A DNA stretch of 6,078 nt from Xenococcus sp039190385 (GTDB lineage: Bacteria > Cyanobacteriota > Cyanobacteriia > Cyanobacteriales > Xenococcaceae), in the NCBI GenBank assembly GCA_039190385.1, contig JBCCYD010000381.1, positions 1-6,078 on the forward strand, in the 5' to 3' direction. Every line of letters begins with the position of its first letter. Position 1 is the first letter of the stretch. Below are positions 1-5,493 of this stretch, in pieces. A program made the position numbers and the translations under genes. The notes below the pieces were generated by a model. The model was not told the origin of the DNA and ran no database searches. It worked only from the letters and a program-made list of their open reading frames with translations.

Positions 1-798
1 GTCAATGGGGATGGACCCGCTGACCTGATTATTGGGGCCCCTAATGCAGATCCCAATGGCGACGGAGATCCTCTTACTGTTACAGCTATTGATACCACAG
101 GGACATTGGGACTAGTTACCAATAACGGTGATGGCACCTTTGACTATGACCCCAATGGGCAATTTGAAACTCTCAATCCAGGGGAAACTGCTACCGATAG
201 TTTTGTTTATCAAGTTACCGACACCGCAGGTAGTATTGATAGTGCCACAGTCACAATTAACATCAGCGGCATCGATGATGATCCCTCAATTGATGATAGT
301 TTGCTTGGTGGAGCCGGTGATAACAATATTATGGGCGGTGATGGTGCTGAAACGCTCGCTGGTGGCGATGGCAATGATAGCGTCAATGGAGGCGCTGGGA
401 ATGATTCTCTTAATGGGAATCAGGGTGATGATGTTGTCATCGGTGGAGAGGGTAATGACACTCTTCGGGGCAATACGGGACGAGATGTTTTACAGGGTGG
501 AAGCGGCGATGATTCGCTCAGTGGCAACAATGGGAATGATACTCTCGATGGTGGAACTGATAATGATACCCTCGTTGGAGGAGCAGATAATGACTTATTA
601 CTTGGGGATCTTGGTGATGATAGCCTCAATGGTCAAGATGATAATGATATGCTCATTGGTGGAGTGGGTAACGATACTCTCTTGGGCGGTAATGGCAAGG
701 ATACCTTAGAAGGAAGCAATGGCAATGACAGCCTCTTGGGGGGTAATGACAAAGATCTACTCGATGGTGGTGCCGGTGATGATACTCTCTTCGGTTAA
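1..798 (+). CDS. RTX calcium-binding secreted protein, 5'-partial and cut by an in-frame stop
   Basis: The frame is open from the first base, so the true start lies left of the window; the TTG at 106 is only an internal Leu codon. In the 265 visible residues, 1-22 read as an FG-GAP/integrin-type Ca-binding loop (VNGDGPADLIIGAPNADPNG). Residues 23-92 form a cadherin-like/VCBS-type beta domain (DPLTVTAIDT, NNGDGTFDYDP, DSFVYQVTD, ATVTINISG). From residue 100 come 18 complete RTX nonapeptides of the GGxGxDxLx type. Proteins of this kind are exported by type I secretion and fold outside the cell when Ca binds the repeats; substrate or surface role is unknown here. The stop TAA at 796-798 falls at position 5 of repeat 19, where other repeats have Gln encoded by CAA. 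The product would therefore lack the remaining repeats and the C-terminal secretion signal. Family assignment is firm; whether the cut form is functional is doubtful. Confidence 0.88.
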   Translation, partial: VNGDGPADLIIGAPNADPNGDGDPLTVTAIDTTGTLGLVTNNGDGTFDYDPNGQFETLNPGETATDSFVYQVTDTAGSIDSATVTINISGIDDDPSIDDSLLGGAGDNNIMGGDGAETLAGGDGNDSVNGGAGNDSLNGNQGDDVVIGGEGNDTLRGNTGRDVLQGGSGDDSLSGNNGNDTLDGGTDNDTLVGGADNDLLLGDLGDDSLNGQDDNDMLIGGVGNDTLLGGNGKDTLEGSNGNDSLLGGNDKDLLDGGAGDDTLFG

Positions 799-1134
799 AA
801 TCATGATGACCAACTTCATGGTCAAAATGGCGCAGATAGCCTCAACGGTGGTTTGGGGAACGATACTCTTGATGGTGGGGCAGACAATGATACTCTCAAC
901 GGCGGCATCAATGATGATCTGCTTAGGGGCCAAGATGATAATGACAGCTTGTTAGGTAGTAGCGGTAACGATACTCTTTTTGGGGGCAATGGCAATGATA
1001 CCCTCATAGGGCAAGATGGCAATGATCATCTTAATGGTGGTGAGGGTGCCGATACTCTCAGTGGTGGCAATGGTAACGATGTCTTATTTGGTGGTACTGG
1101 TCTCGATAGTTTAACTGGAGGAGGAGGCAACGAT
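298..1134 (+). repeat. Tandem 27-base repeat array encoding 31 RTX nonapeptides
   Basis: Thirty-one consecutive 9-residue units fill these 837 bases with no change of register, including across the internal TAA. The unit is roughly x-L-x-G-G-x-G-x-D/N, e.g. TLLGGNGKD, SLNGGLGND, TLFGGNGND. Several units are off-consensus at the glycine positions, such as SLNGQDDND, TLVGGADND and LLRGQDDND, which may weaken Ca binding locally. The copies differ at the DNA level, so this is an old diverged array and not a recent expansion. Confidence 0.93.
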
Positions 1135-1365
1135 CACTTTGCTCTAGTTTCTGGTAACACTGCTGACCAAGATATTATTACTGATTTCCAGGATGGTTTT
1201 GATCGCTTGTTACTCACTGGGGGCCTAGTCTTTGGCAATCTTACTATTAGTCAAAATGGCTCAGATACCGACATTATCGAAAATACTGCTAGTTCTGGCG
1301 CTCAAACTTTAGCTACTTTGACTGGTATAGACGCGACGAATATTAATGAAGCCGATTTTGTATAG
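799..1365 (+). pseudogene. C-terminal remainder of the RTX protein, downstream of the internal stop
   Basis: This is the direct in-frame continuation of the upstream RTX gene after TAA 796-798, 188 codons to TAG 1363-1365. It holds the rest of repeat 19, then 12 more RTX nonapeptides up to 1134. A C-terminal domain of about 77 residues follows, of the kind that ends cyanobacterial RTX exoproteins: DQDIITDFQDGFDRLLLTGG, FGNLTISQNGSDTDI, ATLTGIDATNINEADFV. The uncleaved type I secretion signal is expected in this end piece. There is no ATG in frame near the front; the nearest start-like codon is TTG at 853, in the middle of a repeat and without a ribosome-binding site. I therefore read it as the lost tail of one gene and not as an independent gene. 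It could still be expressed by stop-codon readthrough, or the stop could be a sequencing error. Confidence 0.8.
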
Positions 1366-1371
1366 AGTAAT

Positions 1372-1431
1372 GCGCGATCGCGAAGCGCCTACCGTAGGTC
1401 TCACGAAGTGCCAGCTTTCGGCTGATCGCGC
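1372..1431. repeat. HIP1-containing palindromic intergenic repeat, possible bidirectional terminator
   Basis: The outer arms GCGCGATC (1372-1379) and GATCGCGC (1424-1431) are perfect inverted copies. Inside them, CGAAGC near 1381 can pair imperfectly with GCTTTCG near 1414, and 1388-1398 is a tight palindrome (CCTAC-c-GTAGG). The left arm includes an exact HIP1 octamer. Elements of this style, rich in GCGATCGC and folding on themselves, are scattered through many cyanobacterial genomes. It sits between the 3' ends of two converging damaged genes, where it could stop transcription from both sides, although it lacks a T-run. Confidence 0.6.
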
Positions 1432-1436
1432 TTTAG

Positions 1437-1453
1437 ATTCAATCAAATTGAAT
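1437..1453. repeat. Perfect 7-bp inverted repeat overlapping the NB-ARC stop codon
   Basis: ATTCAAT (1437-1443) and ATTGAAT (1447-1453) are separated by the three bases CAA, giving a clean small hairpin. It covers the TGA of the minus-strand NB-ARC fragment (complement of 1443-1445). It is AT-rich, has no following T-run and may be part of the breakpoint or of the neighbouring repeat. Confidence 0.45.
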
Positions 1454-1925
1454 GAGTTGTGGAAATGCGATCTCGATCAGGAATATTCAAGCTAAATGCT
1501 GATTTGGCAAAATTAACTATTTGCAGTCCAATATCTTTTCTGGCTCTTAACCAGCAAATACTTCCCGGATATTCATCTTGATATTTATGGGCATATTGGA
1601 TAACCAATTCTGTTTTGCCTACTCCTCCCATACCTGCAATGGCTGAAATGGCTACTGTTTGGTTTTGTTCTAATAACCCTTGGAGGTTAGCTAAATCCCC
1701 TTCGCGACCAACAAAATGTGGGCTAGCGACGAAGGGTAAATTATTGGGGTTATCTATTGTTGGGTCTGAGGATGTTAGATCAAGATTAATACTTATTCTA
1801 TTGTCATTGTAATCCCCGCCAATACTCTCGTTGTAGTTACCATTTTTAAGATGTATATCTCTCTTTTCAAGTGTTTTTTGCTCATCTTCGTTATTCATCA
1901 GAGAAGCGATCTCTTCGAGATCCAT
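1443..1925 (-). CDS. Truncated NB-ARC (STAND) ATPase, N-terminal fragment
   Basis: The product is 160 residues. The leader (about 1-50) is polar and contains NGNYNESIGGDYNDN, a GNY-type motif seen ahead of NTPase domains in cyanobacterial STAND proteins. Residues 71-75 (FVGRE) begin the NB-ARC module, and Walker A is GMGGVGKT at 98-105. The family pattern continues with YPGSICWLRAR and QIVNFAKSAFSLNIPD up to about 150. The last ten residues (RDRISTTHSI) do not look like the family. Walker B, the sensor region, the winged helix and the C-terminal repeats (TPR or WD40) are all missing; complete members are usually many hundreds of residues long. STAND ATPases act as ligand-sensing switches, often in conflict or defence signalling, but this fragment can bind nucleotide at best. 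I start at ATG 1925; no clear Shine-Dalgarno precedes it. The break lies next to the intergenic repeat at 1372-1431, and the missing 3' part is not in the window. Confidence 0.78.
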   Translation of the reverse strand: MDLEEIASLMNNEDEQKTLEKRDIHLKNGNYNESIGGDYNDNRISINLDLTSSDPTIDNPNNLPFVASPHFVGREGDLANLQGLLEQNQTVAISAIAGMGGVGKTELVIQYAHKYQDEYPGSICWLRARKDIGLQIVNFAKSAFSLNIPDRDRISTTHSI

Positions 1926-2218
1926 GTACGGGGCGCTAAAATACTTTTCTTATACCTTTTATTGTAGTGGAAAATTACTTCTGTAGTTTTCGTGTTGAGA
2001 AATATCTACAAATACTATTGTATCCAAAATAAACTAATTTATTAAATTAATTACTAAAATGCAATCTTTTGTCACAAAAGAGTGGATTCGTTATCATCAG
2101 TGGCATACAATGCGATCGTCTTTGGAAATGCGATCGCTTATGACAAAAGAGGGAATTCACTTTAGAAAAACCTCGGCTAAGATCTACTACAGCCCTAGAA
2201 CTTCAACAATCAACTCAA
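1926..2218. promoter_or_regulatory. Divergent intergenic region between NB-ARC fragment and mrdA
   Basis: This 293-base region must hold the promoters of both outward-facing genes. It is AT-rich from 1940 to 2060. I see no convincing sigma70 pair: TTGAGA at 1995-2000 with TTGTAT at 2018-2023 (17-base spacer) is only a weak candidate for mrdA. On the minus strand, TACAAT (complement of 1961-1966) is a possible -10 for the NB-ARC gene without a recognisable -35. The part nearer mrdA carries the small repeats listed separately. No RNA gene or riboswitch was recognised. Confidence 0.4.
2074..2158. repeat. Imperfect 16-base direct repeats flanking a 7-bp inverted repeat, upstream of mrdA
   Basis: ACAAAAGAGTGGATTC (2074-2089) and ACAAAAGAGGGAATTC (2143-2158) match at 14 of 16 bases and lie 69 bases apart. 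Between them, GCGATCG (2112-2118) and CGATCGC (2131-2137) form a perfect inverted repeat with a 12-base loop; the second arm is part of a HIP1 octamer. AATGCGATCG also occurs twice, 18 bases apart. These could be regulatory in the mrdA leader or remnants of a decayed sequence; nothing seen decides between them. Confidence 0.45.
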
Positions 2219-4000
2219 ATGGCTACCACGAGTTCTTATTCGAGAACAAAAAATCCAGATAACCCAGGAACAATCTCTCGTCAGTGGCAATCTTTTTTTC
2301 TGATGCTAGGGATTGCCATGCTGATGTTCGGTGGTATTGGTTGGCGCTTAGTTTATCTACAACTAGAACAAGGTGATCTCAATACCATTAAAGCGGATGC
2401 TAATAGAACTCGTACTGTCCCCAAACCACCAGTTAGAGGAAATATCGTAGACCGTCGCGGTAAAATTCTCGCTACAACTCGTTTATCTCATTCGGCCTAT
2501 CTCTGGCCCAAAGCCCAAAAACAAGAAAATTGGCCGCAAAATAGAGACATCTTAGCCAAAATATTGGGGATGCCCTCCCAAGATTTACAAAAGCGGGTTG
2601 AAACCGCAGGGATTAATTATCCTAGTTTGATTCCCATTGCCAGTAATTTATCCCCAGAGCAAATCACGGCCATTCAAGAATATCGAGAGCTGATTGAATG
2701 GGTAGAAGTTGATATTGGCAAAATACGTCATTATCCCGAAGGGGAAGTTGCATCTCATCTGCTCGGCTATACAGGAGAGCTAGATGCGGTAGAGTTGAAA
2801 CGGAAAAAGAGTGATGGTTATCGTCTCGGGGATATAGCAGGCAAAATGGGAGTCGAAGCTTCCTATGAGCATCTATTGCGCGGGAAATGGGGCGGATTAA
2901 AGCTTGAAGTAGATGGGGCTGGGCGAATTATTAGCGTTTTAGGAGAAGATCCTCCTGGAGCGGGTCAAGACCTGAAGCTAACTCTTGATTTAGAAATTCA
3001 AAAAGCAGCAGAAACAGCCTTGGGAACTAGAAAAGGCGCGATCGTGGCCCTCAATCCCCAAGATGGCTCAGTATTGGCAATGGCGAGTTATCCTCGCTTC
3101 GACCCTAATATTTTTTCCTCACGGGTTACTCCTGATACCTGGCGCGAGCTGAAGAAAAAGGGTAATCCCTTTCTGAATATGGCTTTGCGGGGTTTTCCTC
3201 CTGCTTCTACTTTTAAAATTGTGACGGCGACGGCGGGCATGGAATCAGGGAAATATCCCCCTAATACTATTTTGGGAACCTATCCTGCTCTTAATGTGGG
3301 AGGTACGCTTTTTGGGGAATGGAATCGGCGGGGGTTTGGCCCCATGGGTTACGTTGGTGCCATGGCTTGGAGTAGTAATACTTTTCATGGTCAAATCGGG
3401 CGAGGAGTCGGCGGCAAAGAACTGATTAAATGGGCGCGCAACTATGGTTATGGCTCGAAAACAGGTATTGAGTTGCAAGGAGAAACTGCGGGCCTGATTG
3501 CTGATGATGACTGGAAGCGACGTAATTTTAATAATTGGGGTTGGACTGCTGGGGATACGGTGAATATGTCCATTGGGCAAGGTTTTACGACAGCTACTCC
3601 TTTACAGGTTGCGGTGATGTTTGCCGCGATCGCGAATGATGGTTATCGAATTCAACCCCATCTCCTCCAGGACAAAGCAGTTGAAAAAGTTAGCTTAAAT
3701 TTAAAACCTAGTACCGTAAGCACATTGAAGAAAGGACTTAGAAAAGTTGTCAGTGGCGGCACAGGTGGTAGATTAAATGTTCCCACATTGCCTCCTGCGG
3801 CAGGAAAAAGTGGAACTGCTGAAGCTCCTCCAGGGGAAGTCCATACCTGGTTTGGGGCTTTTGCTCCGTTTGATAAGCCAGAAATTGTCATTGTTGCTTT
3901 TGCTGAACATTCTGGTGGTGGTGGGGGTTCAGTTGCTGCGCCAATGGTTAAAGAAGTTATGGAAGTTTATTTCAACTCTCAGAGCAAAAATAAAAAATAA
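2219..4000 (+). CDS. mrdA: Penicillin-binding protein 2, peptidoglycan DD-transpeptidase
   Basis: This class B PBP crosslinks peptidoglycan stem peptides in the periplasm, working with a SEDS glycosyltransferase (RodA) in side-wall growth. The 593 residues have the usual family size. A short basic cytoplasmic leader (1-24) is followed by one membrane anchor at about 25-47. The dimerisation/pedestal domain starts with PVRGNIVDRRGKILA (71-85) and runs to about 235. The transpeptidase domain covers about 255-590. Catalytic motifs are intact: S330-T-F-K333 with Ser330 as the acylated nucleophile, S385-S-N387, and K530-S-G-T533. ATG 2219 is the only reasonable start: the frame is open back to a TGA at 2141 but has no other ATG, and the protein begins like other cyanobacterial PBP2s. 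There is no clear Shine-Dalgarno, which is common in cyanobacteria. No rodA or mreBCD gene is adjacent; the pentapeptide gene 23 bases downstream is probably in the same transcript. A sister PBP3/FtsI assignment is less likely from the N-terminal motif pattern and domain order. Confidence 0.95.
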   Translation: MATTSSYSRTKNPDNPGTISRQWQSFFLMLGIAMLMFGGIGWRLVYLQLEQGDLNTIKADANRTRTVPKPPVRGNIVDRRGKILATTRLSHSAYLWPKAQKQENWPQNRDILAKILGMPSQDLQKRVETAGINYPSLIPIASNLSPEQITAIQEYRELIEWVEVDIGKIRHYPEGEVASHLLGYTGELDAVELKRKKSDGYRLGDIAGKMGVEASYEHLLRGKWGGLKLEVDGAGRIISVLGEDPPGAGQDLKLTLDLEIQKAAETALGTRKGAIVALNPQDGSVLAMASYPRFDPNIFSSRVTPDTWRELKKKGNPFLNMALRGFPPASTFKIVTATAGMESGKYPPNTILGTYPALNVGGTLFGEWNRRGFGPMGYVGAMAWSSNTFHGQIGRGVGGKELIKWARNYGYGSKTGIELQGETAGLIADDDWKRRNFNNWGWTAGDTVNMSIGQGFTTATPLQVAVMFAAIANDGYRIQPHLLQDKAVEKVSLNLKPSTVSTLKKGLRKVVSGGTGGRLNVPTLPPAAGKSGTAEAPPGEVHTWFGAFAPFDKPEIVIVAFAEHSGGGGGSVAAPMVKEVMEVYFNSQSKNKK

Positions 4001-4023
4001 GTAATTTATCTTAGCCTTATCTC

Positions 4024-4857
4024 ATGATTTTTTTTGCCTCTTATAATTTTATAAAAAGGCTACCTTTTTATAGCTTGCTGTTCATTATTATCTTTTTAAT
4101 TATTATTCAATGTAATCAAGATTTAATGGCACAAGATATGATTCGTTCGGGACAGAATAAGGAAATATCAGGGCTGAAAAATATCTTTTTTCTAGGAGTT
4201 AGTGTTTGGGAATGGATTCGAGTTTCTTTTAATGCGACAGTTATCGGTTTACTAAGTGTTTTCCTAAGGCAATTTCTCAAGAATCAAGAGAATAAACGAA
4301 AAAAAAAAGAAGCAGAAATTGCCAAGGAAGCTCGACTTCAAGAAAAAGCAATTCAAGAAGAGCGCCTCAACTATGAAAAACTCAAAGACTATCTAGACAA
4401 AATGACAGAGGTTTTATTACGAAAAGATACCCTAGATGAGGAAACAGATCAATTACTAAAAGCAGTAGTTCGAGCAAGAACCATCGTAGTTTTACAGGAG
4501 TTAGATGGGAAGACAAGAGGCCCGGTAATTAGATTTTTAGCAGATTGTAATGTCATCAAACTTCTTGATTTATCGAAAGCCAATCTAGAAGAAGTCAATC
4601 TTAAAGAAGTTGATTTAACATCTTCTTGTTTTAGAAAAGCAAATTTTCAAAGGGCTAATCTACAAGGTGCTGAGCTTAATAATTCTAATTTAGAATATGC
4701 AGATTTAACAGGAGCTAATTTGTCAGGGACAGATTTATCAGGAGCAAACTTAAAAAATGTCATAGGTTTAACTTTAGAGCAAATTCAAGCGGCAAATAAT
4801 TGGCAAAAAGCATTATACAATCAGGAGTTTTCTGCAAAAATCAATGATAATACTTAG
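4024..4857 (+). CDS. Membrane-anchored pentapeptide-repeat protein
   Basis: The product is 277 residues. A first hydrophobic stretch (about 13-29, after K11-R12) could be a signal-anchor or signal peptide; a second lies at about 66-83 and is followed at once by the basic KNQENKRKKK, so the rest should be cytoplasmic. A charged, probably coiled-coil helix covers 86-122. Residues 120-178 (DYLDKMTEVLLRK, VVRARTIVVLQELDGKTRG, VIRFLADCNVI) match a helical module that I associate with cyanobacterial membrane pentapeptide proteins. Thirteen pentapeptides follow (about 179-245), central Leu/Phe at 183, 188, 193 and so on to 243, e.g. TGANL SGTDL SGANL; they form a right-handed four-sided beta helix. 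The end (LTLEQIQAANNWQKALYNQEF) resembles the usual capping tail. The function is unknown; a protein-interaction scaffold at the membrane is the likely role. It starts 23 bases after mrdA with no visible terminator between, suggesting co-transcription. An A10 run interrupts the basic segment. The start at 4024 lacks a clear ribosome-binding site. Confidence 0.85.
   Translation: MIFFASYNFIKRLPFYSLLFIIIFLIIIQCNQDLMAQDMIRSGQNKEISGLKNIFFLGVSVWEWIRVSFNATVIGLLSVFLRQFLKNQENKRKKKEAEIAKEARLQEKAIQEERLNYEKLKDYLDKMTEVLLRKDTLDEETDQLLKAVVRARTIVVLQELDGKTRGPVIRFLADCNVIKLLDLSKANLEEVNLKEVDLTSSCFRKANFQRANLQGAELNNSNLEYADLTGANLSGTDLSGANLKNVIGLTLEQIQAANNWQKALYNQEFSAKINDNT
4299..4308 (+). repeat. A10 homopolymer inside the pentapeptide-repeat gene
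   Basis: Ten consecutive A residues encode the lysines of NKRKKKEAE, directly after the second membrane segment. Runs of this length are prone to slippage by DNA or RNA polymerase. A one-base slip here would leave a short membrane peptide without the coiled coil and pentapeptide domain. Confidence 0.85.
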
Positions 4858-4867
4858 CCTTGAGCTT

Positions 4868-5470
4868 TTACAAAATTAGAAATAACATCATAATTAAAAA
4901 AATAAATAGCTTAAATTTTGAATGAATTTTTGACTCTTGTTTGATTTCTTGATTCTTTATTTGTTTAGTCTTACTTTTTTTAGTATCTGTAACTAATAAT
5001 TTTTTACTCATTTTCACACTGGGAAATACAACCCTTTGTTGCAGTAAAATATTGTATTGGCAAATAGGAGTAAATCCATTACGAACATAGAATTTTTGAC
5101 CAGTCAAAGAAGAATAAACCAACAATTTTTTGACTCTTTTTTTTCTAGCTATTTGTTCGATATGCCTCAATAATTTTGTGCCAATCTTGCGTCGAATATA
5201 CTGAGGATGGACAAACATTGCTGTAATCACATAATTGTATTTTTGAAGGGCAGCAAAGCCGACGATCAGTTGTCCTATTTCAGCAATAAAAATATTTTCA
5301 TCCCAATATCGATGACGGTTTTTACTATGGAGTAAAGCTTGTAATTGCTCAGGGCTATAATCTTCGACACATAAGGTTTTAATCGAAATTAGTTGCAGTT
5401 GAACGATCGCGTCAGAATCTTCTGGTTGAGCTACACGAATTGATATTTTTTGGTTTTTTCCATATTCCAT
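4868..5470 (-). CDS. GNAT-family N-acetyltransferase with hydrophobic C-terminal tail
   Basis: This 200-residue protein begins with a standard GNAT core: IRVAQPEDSDAIVQLQL (11-27), the strands IFIAEIGQLIVGFAAL (60-75), and the acetyl-CoA pyrophosphate-binding motif A VHPQYIRRKIGTKLL (87-101). Motif B follows with YSSLTGQKFYVRNGF (119-133), containing the usual late Tyr. It should transfer acetyl from acetyl-CoA to an amine, but the substrate cannot be read from sequence. The core is complete by about residue 150. Beyond it is a Lys/Gln/Ser-rich linker (about 152-187) and then LFIFLIMMLFLIL at the extreme C-terminus (188-200), which looks like a tail anchor and is unusual for this family. The start at ATG 5470 gives the expected N-terminus; no strong Shine-Dalgarno is seen. 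It lies 23 bases downstream of the outer-membrane gene on the same strand, so the two may form an operon, and it converges on the pentapeptide gene with 10 bases between. Confidence 0.85.
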   Translation of the reverse strand: MEYGKNQKISIRVAQPEDSDAIVQLQLISIKTLCVEDYSPEQLQALLHSKNRHRYWDENIFIAEIGQLIVGFAALQKYNYVITAMFVHPQYIRRKIGTKLLRHIEQIARKKRVKKLLVYSSLTGQKFYVRNGFTPICQYNILLQQRVVFPSVKMSKKLLVTDTKKSKTKQIKNQEIKQESKIHSKFKLFIFLIMMLFLIL

Positions 5471-5493
5471 CTCAAATTTAGGAAACTTTTCTG

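Noticed and set aside
106..798. TTG at 106 as the true start of the RTX protein
   Set aside because: The frame is open to base 1, and the preceding residues form recognisable FG-GAP and cadherin-like sequence.
796..810. Programmed frameshift at the RTX stop
   Set aside because: The same frame continues after TAA with the repeat register unchanged, so no shift is needed or useful.
420..1022. Minus-strand Pro/Ser-rich reading frames opposite the RTX repeats
   Set aside because: They are the antisense shadow of the Gly/Asp-rich repeats and share their periodicity.
298..1134. CRISPR-like array from the regular 27-base periodicity
   Set aside because: The units are contiguous, diverged and coding (RTX nonapeptides); there are no unique spacers between constant repeats.
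853..1365. A separate gene starting with TTG at 853
   Set aside because: It is in the same frame as the upstream RTX gene, begins within a repeat, has no ribosome-binding site and is better read as the tail behind the nonsense codon.
2059..2262. A 67-codon reading frame upstream of and overlapping mrdA
   Set aside because: It has no recognisable domain, overlaps the mrdA start by 44 bases, has no ribosome-binding site, and its short internal repeats explain its apparent pattern.
4111..4135. Lipoprotein signal (IIQC, Cys30) in the pentapeptide protein
   Set aside because: Gln precedes the Cys, where a lipobox needs Gly, Ala or Ser, and the downstream basic segment fits a two-membrane-helix layout better.
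4858..4867. Terminator between the converging pentapeptide and GNAT genes
   Set aside because: Only 10 bases lie between the stops and no stable hairpin with a T-run is visible there.
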